Origin: Sialis fuliginosa
Lineage: Eukaryota > Arthropoda > Insecta > Megaloptera > Sialidae
NCBI GenBank assembly: GCA_961205875.1
Contig: OY540810.1
Coordinates: forward strand, 27,218,001-27,282,000
Reading direction: 5' to 3'
DNA: 64,000 nt
A program made the translations under genes and the position numbers. A model generated the notes under the pieces. It was given only the letters and a program-made list of their open reading frames with translations, ran no database searches and was not told the origin of the DNA. Below, piece by piece: positions 23,975 to 34,571 of this stretch (within the stretch, counting starts at the first letter, position 1; each line of letters opens with the position of its first letter).

Positions 23975-24848
23975 TCAGGGTATGGTAACTTCATATGGAA
24001 GGGATGAAGATTTTCACTGGCGTCACATGGCGCTATTCTGTGCATGGCGCTAGTATCACTGTATTTTGAATTTACCGCTGTCTGTATGCGCATGCAAGTA
24101 CACATTTGAAATTTTTTATTGTTTGACATTTTGTAAAATAATGTAAAACAATTAAAATGTTTTTGTAAAAGTAGTTTTCGTTCGTTTGATTAGAAAATGA
24201 TTGATTAATGTTAATAAATAATGTTATTTTACTGTTGTGTACCGTTATGGCATATGCATTAATAACAAAAATACATAAATAATGTATTATAAACCGTTGG
24301 AGTCGTTGGAGTATACGAAGTTCTTAATATTTGGATTAAAACAAAAAATAAAGCACATGAATCCCCAGAAAATGTATGGAAATTATAAAATAGGTAAAAA
24401 TAAAAGCATAACTACTTAATAGTTTAATCTAACCTATAACTAATTGCCAACTTTTTTTATAGCGAGTGAAAGCAAACTATCAAAGTTTAATGCTGCAAAA
24501 TCATATTATTGAAGACATTATGAATAGTTATTTTGCATTCATTGCACAATATCCAGAGCGATGCATGATTAGGTGTAAAAGACAAAAAGTCAGTATTGGA
24601 TGTCAGGAGAAACCGGAGCATACTCTGTTTTTTTTTCTGAACCGGATATTCTCCAAATGCTTATAATCATTGTCCACAAAATCTACACAATTCTTATTGG
24701 TGAACTGCAACCGACTCAGATACGAAGAAAATTTATCTCCAAATTTTATTATTATTAACTATAATGGTGCATCTTGACTTAATTAATGTTTTACTACGAA
24801 TGAGGTGAGCCTAGACAAATAAACAAACTAGATACTTAGAACCAAAGA
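23975..24848 (+). repeat. Repeat unit X, solo copy
   Basis: About 0.87 kb starting cagggtatggtaact and ending aaccaaagatt, nearly identical to 30472-31333. Both copies keep a frame around atattattgaagacattatg (L-M-L-Q-N-H-I-I-E-D-I-M-N-S-Y-F-A, then I-A-Q-Y-P-E-R-C-M-I-R-C-K-R-Q) downstream of a TTTTTATAG acceptor-like site, so X may contain an exon of an element-encoded protein. I do not recognise it. The downstream flank starts cacgggggttcaagtc, which resembles the inverse of the flank left of unit Y at 29125-29145. Confidence 0.6.
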
Positions 24849-24987
24849 TTCACGGGGGTTCAAGTCTTCGTTATAAAATTTTGATAGCAATATGTGCTGC
24901 CGTCTTGCAGTGGAAACAGTAACTATACAATTCCGAAGCGCGAAATTCAAATCCCTTTTCATTCCAATATATTATATGTTATACTTA

Positions 24988-25080
24988 ACAGTTTAGATGC
25001 AAAATATCGTAACTACAATAAAATATATCATCAAATAAGATATAATTTATTGCAATTACAATATTTTGCATCTAAACTGT
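24988..25080. repeat. Hairpin with ~45-nt arms
   Basis: Two arms starting acagtttagatgcaaaatat (from 24988) and the exact inverse ending at 25080 are complementary over 20 bases without mismatch. Pairing continues for about 25 more bases with a few mismatches, around a short loop near 25034. Size and shape are compatible with a miRNA-precursor-like fold, but also with a tiny foldback MITE. Confidence 0.55.
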
Positions 25081-25354
25081 AAATCTGTAATGAAAATAAT
25101 TGAAATAAAACATAAAATATTTTTACAAATATTTATTAACATATTTTTCTAGTTAGCAAGCAAACATACATTATATTATAATAGAAAAATTTAAAAAAAT
25201 CGATTAAAATTAATTAAGATTTACTATATTTAATGCAATACTTATCATATTTAATTAAGATATTTTACTGGAAGCAACAAGGTTCGATAAATTATTGAAA
25301 AAGAGAAATATTGCATGATTTGTAAAATTTCTCGAAAAATTGAAAAAAAAAAAC

Positions 25355-25612
25355 AAGAGTAAGCTCAAATTTTATAAATAACTAACAGAGTAAAAGAAGC
25401 TCCATTCAAAATCCTGAAATGATTCACTACCTGTGAGCAAAAGATATCGTCAAATTAATTCAATATATTAAACATCGCGAGTATAATATCTATACTCGCA
25501 ATGTTAAATATATTGATTTTATTTTGATATCTTTTGCTCGCAGATACTAAATCATTTCAGGATTTTATTTTACTCTTCTGTTATTTATTTTAAAAATTTG
25601 GACTTACTCTTC
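25355..25612. repeat. Long inverted repeat (foldback), arms ~125 bp, almost no loop
   Basis: Left-arm pieces aagagtaag, ataactaacagagtaaaa, aatcctgaaatgatt, gagcaaaagatatc and caatatatt..aaca..cgcgagtata are mirrored on the right in inverse order around a centre near 25495. The arms differ by scattered substitutions and small gaps. No terminal duplication was identified. Confidence 0.6.
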
Positions 25613-26158
25613 ATATTTCTTAATTTTCCAAGGAATATCTTAATATAAAATTTTAAAACAAATTTTAATATTCATGCAAATTAAGTAACAACTACAACTG
25701 CATTGTTTCTTATTCAATATTTCATTTTATATCTTAAATAAAAATTCACAACTTCAAACAATTTACATCTGCTAATTAGTATTTTATAAATTATTTACTA
25801 ACAGTGACTTTTTCTATATTCATTTAAATTCTTTTTTAAATTACAACACATTTGTATAACTAAAAAACTATAAGGGTTTCTAGTTTTCTACAGAACCCTA
25901 AAAGGAGTCATAAATATCTTCATTATGTGATTAAGACCACAAAAAGACTTAATGGAAAAGTAGATTTGATCAAAACTGGATATTGTTCAGATTTTAATCA
26001 AATATAAAAATAAAAAAATATTTTAGAATTTCAATATAGGTAGGCAACTACATAAGCATACGAGTAGATGTCATAATATGTATAATACATATTATTCAAA
26101 ATAATTAATACATAGTAATTAATAAAATAAAAATTAGCAAGGTATACATAAAATATTA

Positions 26159-26310
26159 ATAACTTTATTGTCTAAACATCAAAAATTTATTGAAGAAAAA
26201 TTACAAGCAATTCTTCTTCATTTTTAAAAGCCTGACAATGATTCAGTGAATCGAAAGCTTGCTTGTGATTTTTTTTCAATAAATTTTTGACGTTTAAGTC
26301 AAAAGTTATT
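26159..26310. repeat. Hairpin-forming inverted repeat
   Basis: taataacttt..gtctaaacatcaaaaatttattg..aaattacaagcaa at the left pairs with cttgcttgtgatttttttt, caataaatttttgacgttta and aaaagttatta at the right. The arms are about 55 bp and the loop about 40 bases. Confidence 0.5.
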
Positions 26311-26324
26311 ATTATTATTATTAT

Positions 26325-26495
26325 CAGGGCTTTTTTTTAAACAAAAAGGTGCTGGAACTCACTTTTTGTCAAGCTTTTTACTAAAGAAAATTATATTTAA
26401 ATATCATTTAAATTAAATTTAAAGCAGCTTTTCTTATGCAATAAAAAAAGTACCGGAACGCCGTTCCACTGCGTTACATTACAAAAAAAGCCCTG
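26325..26495. mobile_element. 171-bp hAT-like MITE
   Basis: Ends CAGGGCTTTTTTT and AAAAAAAGCCCTG, with the internal text ggtgctggaactcac and taccggaacgccgttcc. The flanks read attattat on both sides, consistent with an 8-bp duplication, although the site lies in an (ATT)n run so the duplication is not proof. Confidence 0.65.
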
Positions 26496-26858
26496 ATTAT
26501 TATTATATTTAATGTCACTTCTGTTATATTACTATTATCAAGTATATATTGCTGTTGCGCTTGCTGAATTAAAAATGAATTGTAATTTTGGCATTGAGAA
26601 ATGTATCATTTGGCATAAAAATAAAAATATATTCCAAACTTAGCAAATGCAGCAACGATATTATCAATAACATATCATTTTTATTATTGATACCATTTAT
26701 GTTGTATAAACTGCAATCACACCTACTGCTCATACATGCAGTATTATGTAATAACTCAAAAAATACTACTCGTGTAACTAATAGGTGTGACCGAAGTCAA
26801 AATCTCGTTTTTGTTACTGTATGTTTTTGTGGTATAAGATAATATCGACGCTTATTAC

Positions 26859-27023
26859 AAAGACTAGCACGTTTTATTAATAGTTTAATAATATTATCAC
26901 GAAAAGTAACACGTTTAAATTTTGCGGCAAATCATCGTAAATGCTAATTTTTGTGGTGAAAATATAAAATGTGCTACTTTTTTCAGTAAAATATTACATG
27001 AGAAAATAAAATGTGCTAGTCTT
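26859..27023. mobile_element. Short TIR element related to 5812-6003
   Basis: aagactagcacgtttta at the left and taaaatgtgctagtctt at the right are inverse copies. 165 bp, non-coding. Same ends as the element at 5812-6003. Confidence 0.5.
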
Positions 27024-27024
27024 C

Positions 27025-27746
27025 GACAAGCGTTGGTATATGTACAGAATGTACACATACAAGGTCTGTCTTTACTAACAACGTAACAACACTGGTCCAG
27101 ATATTGGAGTTTTCTCAGAATTATAGTTGTCCGGTACATCATTCTGATGATTTCCAAAGTGAAGATTCTTCTGCAATAAGAACATAAGTATCTTGATAAA
27201 ATTGTGAAATTGTTTTTTTTTTATAAGTATATACATATATTTGATATTATTATAATTACCTTCTTGTTCAAAATCTCGCTGTAAGTAAAATGATGATACT
27301 CGTATTGTAAAACTGCTCTTGATCTGAAAAAATTAATAATTCATTCAATATTACACAAGTATTTCAAATATTCAATGCAAGTATCTAATTATTTATATAA
27401 ATTTGCAAAAAAATAAAAATTACTGCTAAATTTATTGAAATTTGTTAATATTCCATACAATTTCTAAATGAAATTTAAAGTAAAAATATTTAAAGCAAAT
27501 ATTAGTATAGATTGATAAAAATTAAATAATAATCGAAAAATTTATGTATAATCAAACTTAGATGCAACAAGAAGAGAAATAACAAGCCATGATTTTAATT
27601 TACACATATTCCCATACAAATGCTAATTTATATAATGAACGTACTATAGGAACATACCATAACCCAAAACACCGACGACCCTTTGCTGAGCGGCTTTTAT
27701 TTCTAAATTGCGCTACCATTAGTATAGCGGTGTCAGAACTCAATTC
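27025..27746. other. Intergenic, no gene seen
   Basis: AT-rich sequence between the short TIR element and the 3' end of the THAP gene. Nothing is supported beyond short chance frames. Confidence 0.4.
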
Positions 27747-28740
27747 TTAAAAAATATCGTTAGTCACCAAGTATCTTCTATTGTCTACGATTTGAATAAG
27801 ACGTTTAATCTCGTTTTTATTCTTCATTACAACTTTCCTTAGACGTTTGATTTCCTTGTCTTTCTTTCGAATAATATCTCCAAATGTTCGAGTAACGCTT
27901 CCTTGTCTGCTAACAGGTCTCATGGAAACAGTAGCAGACAAACCTGTGTCGTAAGATTCAGAAGTCATCGGAATAGAAGATAGCATGTCGAGTCTTAGTT
28001 CTGATTCAGATGATGGTTTAGCACTAGTACTTGGCGATGGTTCAGGTTCAGGATATAATTGTGCTATACCTGTTGTAGCATGGGATACTGTATGTGGTAA
28101 AAGTCTTGTTCTTTGTACATTGTAGTAATAATTTTGATGAAAATGATGCTCGCAAAAGAACAAATAACGACGTCATTGTTTGGCACGTTCATCGTCATAA
28201 TTTACCCCAACAACTTGTAACCATTCTCAAGGACTAAAAAGATTAAATCATGGTTAGTAAAAATATAAAAAAATTGAATATACATACTTTTTTTGATCGT
28301 ATATCCAAAATAATGGTAAAATTCAGATTAACTTTAATTTGCAGAATTTATTTACACTATAAACTATGTTATTTATTTTATTCTCTTTACCTTTATGACG
28401 TATCATGCACTTATATAATGCCCTAAATTTAAGTTAACAGAAATATAGGAAAGTTTCAAGCAAGTTAAAAAAATCTTTATGGTTTATAAGAAACAATCAC
28501 ATTAAACATAAATTTACGATTTCAATGAAATCCTGTTATTTTCAACCACCTTTGAACATTTTTTTAATTTCAATATTATATGTACCTATTTATAGGAATA
28601 TAGGTAATTAATTAAAATTCAAAATAAAGTTCTACTTACTGTTTCAAATTACGAGGTAATATATGAAATTTTACCCCATCTCGTTTGATTACACATAACA
28701 CACATACAATAATGTTTATAAGCGTAAACTGATCAGACAT
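27747..28740 (-). pseudogene. THAP-domain gene with two in-frame TGA codons
   Basis: Exon 1 (28740-28640) starts ATG and reads M-S-D-Q-F-T-L-I-N-I-I-V-C-V-L-C, then K-R-D-G-V-K-F-H-I-L-P-R-N-L-K, ending at a GTAAGT donor. Exon 2 (28233-27747) opens after TTTTTAG and continues H-P-TGA-E-W-L-Q-V-V-G-V, D-D-E-R-A-K-Q-TGA-R-R-Y-L-F-F-C-E-H-H-F. Together these give the C2CH zinc-binding layout of a THAP domain (C-x2-C .. C-x2-H), with the usual F-H-x-L-P and W positions. A Ser/Pro-rich linker and a basic coiled coil (KKDKEIKRLRKVVMKNKNEIKRL) follow, then a stop at 27747. Total length is 195 codons. Both TGA could derive from CGA (Arg) by one transition. THAP proteins are DNA-binding factors, often derived from P-element-like transposases. 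Most likely decayed; readthrough or sequence error is possible. Confidence 0.65.
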
Positions 28741-29147
28741 TTTCAAATTACTTAAATTTAAAATTTGTCTAAACAAAGTCGAAAAAGTCGAAGTTAAAAA
28801 TTGTTTTTAGCACAATTTCCCATTTGCGACTAATACAATTGTGAATTGCTACAATGATTTTCAAATCTTTCAACGAACACATTCGTCCCTCCCTCCCGCT
28901 CCATAGCGCTCTCGTGATATTTCGTATTTCTTCGTAACATTATACGTAAAAGTTTTCAGCAAAACTGTAAAATTTTTGTCTTTTACTTAAATAACACAAG
29001 TGTAAAGAGTATTGCCTATATATGTATAAATATTTTTTAAACTCGATTTAATACTGGTACTGCTATCTACTACTGGAAACAGTAACTAAAAGTGACAAGA
29101 AAAATTTTCTCATTCTCGGTCGGTAAGAGTTGGACCCCCGTGCAAAG
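28741..29147. other. Intergenic, upstream of THAP gene
   Basis: Probable 5' region of the THAP gene, followed by the unique left flank of repeat unit Y1. The end of this flank (gttggacccccgtg) resembles the inverse of the sequence right of the solo X unit (24849 onward). Confidence 0.4.
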
Positions 29148-30470
29148 ATTGTTATGCTCGCCATATCATTTTAGTTTAAAAATGGATTTGAGTGTAGCAA
29201 TAGCTGCTTTCTTAGTGTTATATAAATTGATTAGAAATAAAAAAAAATACTTTGACATTTTTGCAACAAACTGTTTCCGAATTTTAAATTTATTTCAGTA
29301 AAGGATATTTATCGCATATTTAATGATTTATTTTGATCAAATACGATTTACCAAGCTTTGGAAAATGTTTAGCATATTCGTTCAGAGAATGGTATTGGCT
29401 AGCCGCAAATATTATTTTGTGTGTTTGGTTTGTTCAGTGTAAAATGCTAAAATCAAAACACACTATTATACATTATTGCTGATTATAATATCCTATACAT
29501 TGGTTGTCCCAAAGTGAAATGAAAGTTCATTGGTATTTTTTATTAAAAAAAAGTATAATGTAAAAATTATCAAATGATTGATTTATTGAGATACACTGAT
29601 ATTTAAACAAATACATTTATTAATAATTTAAAGGGAAAACTTGCAAAGCTTTTGTTACAACAAATACTGTTTTTAGTATCTGTGCTTTTCTAATAATTAG
29701 AGATGGGCTGAATAATCAGTTCAAAAAAAGTTCACTATTTTAAATCTGCTCATAAAAACATGCAAAAAGAATTTGTGTGTCTTCGATGTGTTCGTGTGGC
29801 ATTTGAATGCAGCACACATTCCCACACAAGGTCTCGAAGTTTATGTTAACTAAACGGAGAAATTTTATTTTTGTAGCGAGTATAGAACATTAATTTTTAT
29901 TATAAGTTAGTTATAAATAAATTCAAGTAATGTGACTGATTAAAATGATATTGCCTGATATGTCTTGCTGTATTCATATTATTTATTGCTATATTAATTT
30001 AATAACAAAAATTTGAGGCTGACTAATCAGCTTTTTTAGCTGATTAGTCAATCCATCTCTAAAAACAATAATAATACAAAATAAATACTTTATTAAAATA
30101 ATGTTAATTAAAAATGTTGTTCATTATTACTTGTTGATTTTGATAACAATTGTGTACACATATTTATATTTAATCAAATAAATATATTTTCTTTATATAC
30201 TTCTTTTTCTGTTAATAATATGAAATTCTTATATAATATTGAACATAAAATTATGTTATTAAAATAAGTGTTCATAATTACTTATTTTAATAATGTATTT
30301 TTTATGTTCAATTTTATATATAAATAAATATAAAATAACAGCTGTATTGAGGGTATTCAAATTTAGCGCGTTTTAAATTTTAGTTTATGACTGGCGTCAC
30401 TAGGCGTTGTTTTTTTATGAATACATGAGAGTTGCCTATCTATAGTATTTATTTATCTATGGTTTAGTGC
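29148..30470 (+). repeat. Repeat unit Y, copy 1 (1.3 kb direct repeat)
   Basis: Begins gttatgctcgccatatca and ends ttatctatggtttagtg, nearly identical to 31334-32649 (a few substitutions and small gaps). It includes an internal inverted-repeat element (about 29700-30062; ends tagagatgggctga / tcaatccatctcta) that looks like a hAT-type MITE, present in both Y copies. No recognisable protein. The Y-X-Y layout resembles terminal direct repeats around a short interior. Confidence 0.65.
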
Positions 30471-30471
30471 A

Positions 30472-31333
30472 GGGTATGGTAACTCCATATGGAAGGGATG
30501 AAGATTTTCACTGGCGTCACATGGCGCTAGTATCACTGTATTTTGAATTTACCGCTGTCTGTATGCGCATGCAAGTACATATTTGAAATTTTTTATTGTT
30601 TGACATTTTGTAAAACAATTAAAATGTTTTTGTAAAAGTAGTTTTCGTTCGTTTGATTAGAAAATGATTGATTAATGTTAATAAATAATGTTATTTTACT
30701 GTTGTGTACCGTTATGGCATATGCATTAATAACAAAAATACATAAATAATGTATTATAAACCGTTGGAGTATATACGAAGTTCTTAATATTTGGATTAAA
30801 ACAAAAAATAAAGCACATGAATCCCCAGAAAATGTATGGAAATTATAAAATAAGTGATGCTCATTGTGATAAATCGCACAAATTTCAGGTAAAAATAAAA
30901 GCATACTTAATAGTTCAATCTAACCTAACTAATTGCCAACTTTTTTTATAGAGTAAAAGCAAACTATCAAAGTTTAATGCTGCAAAATCATATTATTGAA
31001 GACATTATGAATAGTTATTTTGCAGTCATTGCACAATATCCAGAGCGATGCATGATTAGGTGTAAAAGACAAAAAGTCAGTATTGGATGTCAGGAGAAAC
31101 CGGAGCATACTCTGTTTTTTTTTCTGAACCGGACATTCTCCGAATGCTTATAATCATTGTCCACAAAATCTACACAATTCTTATTGGTGAACTGCAACCG
31201 ACTCAGATATGAAGAAAATTTATCTCCAAATTTTATTATTATTAACTATAATGGTGCATCTTGACTTAAATGTTTTACTACGAATGAGGTGAGCGTAGAC
31301 AAATAAACAAACTGGATACTTAGAACCAAAGAT
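30472..31333 (+). repeat. Repeat unit X, copy 2, between two Y units
   Basis: Near-identical to 23975-24848. It lacks a short piece present in the solo copy near 24034-24047 (ctgtgcatggcgct). It includes a piece missing from the solo copy near 30852-30888 (agtgatgctcattgtgataa and onward), which extends a possible exon M-N-P-Q-K-M-Y-G-N-Y-K-I-S-D-A-H-C-D-K-S-H-K-F-Q split here as two parts: start 30818, end at a CAG/GTAAAA donor near 30889. The product is not recognised. Confidence 0.6.
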
Positions 31334-32649
31334 TGTTATGCTCGCCATATCATTTTAGTTTAAAAATGGATTTGAGTGTGGCAACAGCTGCTTTCTTAGT
31401 GTTATATAAATTGATTAGAAATAAAAAAAAATATTTTGACATTTTTGCAACAAACTGTTTCCGAATTTTAAATTTATTTCAGTAAAGGATATTTATCATA
31501 TTTAATGATTTATTTTGATCAAATACGATTTACCAAGCTTTGGAAAATGTTTAGCATATTCGTTCAGAGAATGGTATTGGCTAGCCAAATATTATTTTGT
31601 GTGTTTGGTTTGTTCAGTGTAAAATGCTAAAGTCAAAACACACTATTATACATTATTGCTGATTATAATATCCTATACATTAGGTGTCCCAAAGTGAAAT
31701 GAAATTTCATTGGTATTTTTTATTAAAAAAAAGTATAATGTAAAAATTATCAAATGATTGATTTATTGAGATACACTGATATTTAAACAAATACATTTAT
31801 TAATAATTTAAAGGGAAAACTTGCAAAGCTTTTGTTACAACAAATACTGTTTTTAGTATCTGTGCTTTTCTAATAATTAGAGATGGGCTGAATAATCGGT
31901 TCAAAAAAAGTTCACTATTTTAAATCTGCTCATAAAAACATGCAAAAAGAATTTGTGTGTCTTCGATGTGTTCGTGTGGCATTTGAATGCAGCACACATT
32001 CCCACACGAGGTCTCGAAGTTTATGTTAACTAAACGGAGAAATTTTATTTTTGTAGCGAGTATAGAACATTAATTTTTATTATAAGTTAGTTATAAATAA
32101 ATTCAAGTAATGTGACTGATTAAAATGATATTGCCTGATATGTCTTGCTGTATTCATATTATTTATTGCTATATTAATTTAATAACAAAAATTTGAGGCT
32201 GACTAATCAGCTTTTTTTGCTGATTAGTCAATCCATCTCTAAAAACAATAATAATACAAAATAAATACTTTATTAAAATAATGTTAATTAACAATGTTGT
32301 TCATTATTACTTGTTGATTTTGATAACAATTGTGTACACATATTTATATTTAATCAAATAAATATATTTTCTTTATATACTTCTTTTTCTGTTAATAATA
32401 TGAAATTCTTATATAATATTGAACATAAAATTATGTTATTAAAATAAGTGTTCATAATTACTTATTTTAATAATGTATTTTTTATGTTCAATTTTATATA
32501 TAAATAAATATAAAATAACAGCTGTATTGAGGGTATTCAAATTTAGCGCGTTTTAAATTTTAGTTCATGACTGGCGTCACTAGGCGTTGTTTTTTTATGA
32601 ATACATGAGAGTTGCCTATCTATAGTATTTATTTATCTATGGTTTAGTG
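31334..32649 (+). repeat. Repeat unit Y, copy 2, abutting the IDI gene
   Basis: Direct copy of 29148-30470, including the internal hAT-like MITE (about 31879-32242). It ends ggtttagtg at about 32649, only 163 bases before the IDI start codon, so the IDI promoter and 5' leader are either in the short unique stretch or inside the repeat. Confidence 0.65.
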
Positions 32650-32812
32650 TCATCAGATACGTTTGTTAGTTTGGGGAAAAATAAACGTTTCTTGAAAAAG
32701 TGGATGACCTTTGCTGTTTTTTTTACATAAGAATAGAATCACATAATTTAAATGTTGAGCGCGTGTCATTTGCAGTATTTGTAAAATTCGCGACCTTACT
32801 TATTTTGAAAAT

Positions 32813-34571
32813 ATGATATCGATTCGTCAAAGTGTGAATTCTTTAGTGAAAGTTTTCAGAAATTTTTCTTCAGTAGCCGTGAAAAATGATGTTTTTGATC
32901 CACTACAAGAAGCAGCCTTGGACGAAAATTGCTTTCTATTAAATTCTCAAGATAAAATAATTGGCCAAGCCAGTAAAAGAGACTGTCATCGAGTATTAAA
33001 TAATAATATTCCACTACACAGAGCATTTAGCGTATTTCTATTTAATTCCAAGGGCAGTTTACTTTTACAAAAACGTTCTTCTTTGAAGGTATATATGAAA
33101 GTTTATAGAATTATAATTTGACTATCCGCAAAAACATTGCATTAATAAAAATAATTAACATATTTACTAATCACTAGAACCACAATAAAACAATGTCACT
33201 TGATATGTGTTTAGACTTCACAAGAAGTGTTATTTAAATATTTACAAATATTGTTTTCATTTATAAATTTAATATAAATTATATGCTAATAAGTAATAAA
33301 AATAAGTATATTTATAATATATATTTCAATTGCAATGACCTTTTTTTTTACTCTTAAAAATTGTTGATTAATTTATCAATTATATGCCCGGTATTATCAA
33401 CCAATTTAAAGCTCTTTTAGCGCTAAATGCTCCTTTAACCTAAATTTTGTATATTGCAAACGTAATTTAAATCAATATTTAGGCTCTCAAAGAAAAATGT
33501 ACATAATCTGCGTTGTAAAAACATAGCATAGAAAATTAAAAATCCATTTAATTAAATGTATTATGCTTGGTTCTGTTAATAATATGACAGTTAGTTAAAG
33601 AAGTATTTAGTTAAACTTGATAATACCGGGAGATAGACTGTTATAAAAACAATCCATTACTAATTGATCACATAATATAAATTATCTTATTCAGTGAATC
33701 TGTATATTAGTTTATAATATAACCATACAATAGTATAGGTATTTGAAAGAAGGGGGCTTCATATAAAACATTCATAATTTGTTATAATCTTTTTTTTAAA
33801 TCATTGGAGAAAATATTAAAATTTAAAAAATAATTTATTGAATCTTTTAAAAATATATGGTTACTAGTTATCCATGAAACGATTCGGATTCAGATTCAGA
33901 TTCGTTTACTTTGAAATATAACGGTTTGGGTTAATGAAAAATACAGGTTTTTTCGAGGTTTTAGGTTCAGGTCCCCGGTCTCAAGATAACCAGATATTGG
34001 GAAGTGGGTGAAAAATCGATTATAAGATTTGACCCTAATTGACAAAGCATTATAATTACTGAAGGCTGTTTATATTATTTTTTATTTTACTTTAAACTAA
34101 TCTTTTTTTCAGATTACATATCCAGGCTGTTACACCAACACTTGCTGCAGCCACCCTGTTGCTGACGTGTTAGGTGAAAATGAAGAAAACCAAGCTCTTG
34201 GAATAAAACGTGCTGCACAAAGAAGACTTCACTATGAGCTAGGAATCCCTACAGAAGAAATAGATCTGAATAACATGTTATATTTAACTCGAATACATTA
34301 CATGGATATTGGGAACGGTCAATGGGGGGAACACGAAATAGATTATATTTTATTTTTACAAAAAGATGTCACATTGAAACCAAATGAAAATGAAGTTAGT
34401 GAATTGTGTTACGTATCGTATGATGAAATTGATTCTGTTGTTTCTTCGCTCGATTCGCCTTTGACACCTTGGTTTAAACTGATTTTGAAACATAGATTAA
34501 AAACCTGGTGGAGTAATCTTGATTCTTTAGAGTCATTTGTGGATCATGAAAATATACATAAATTATTTTGA
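32813..34571 (+). CDS. IDI1: Isopentenyl-diphosphate delta-isomerase (type I)
   Basis: Two exons, 32813-33088 and 34113-34571, joined in frame (S-L-K / I-T-Y-P-G-C-Y), 244 residues. The enzyme interconverts IPP and DMAPP, supplying the isoprenoid (mevalonate) pathway. Nudix-fold type I signatures: TNTCCSHP (101-107, with the catalytic Cys at 103/104), AAQRRLHYELGIP (126-138), and WGEHEIDYIL with the catalytic Glu at about 165-167. TPWFKLIL and a C-terminal WW near the end match animal IDI1. The first about 22 residues are rich in Arg, Ser and hydrophobics without acids (ISIRQSVNSLVKVFRNFSS), so a mitochondrial or peroxisomal leader is plausible. The single intron contains a MITE at 33385-33632. 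Confidence 0.95.
33385..33632. mobile_element. 248-bp Harbinger-type MITE in IDI intron
   Basis: Left end TGCCCGGTATTATCAA, right end TTGATAATACCGGGAG, flanked by ATA on both sides (33382-33384 and 33633-33635). It shares the terminal TGCCCGGTATTAT with the large elements at 844-5561 but has unrelated interior sequence. Confidence 0.6.

Noticed and set aside
23785-24129. 114-codon minus-strand frame
   Set aside because: Overlaps repeat unit X; in the second X copy a deletion removes part of it and the frame ends early, so it is not conserved.
24849-24872. tRNA B-box-like text (gggttcaagtc)
   Set aside because: No A-box, anticodon arm or acceptor pairing could be built around it; stem pairing of the putative T-arm is poor.
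29092-29301. 69-codon frame at the start of repeat Y
   Set aside because: Spans the boundary between unique sequence and repeat; the second Y copy keeps only the repeat part, and no family is recognisable.
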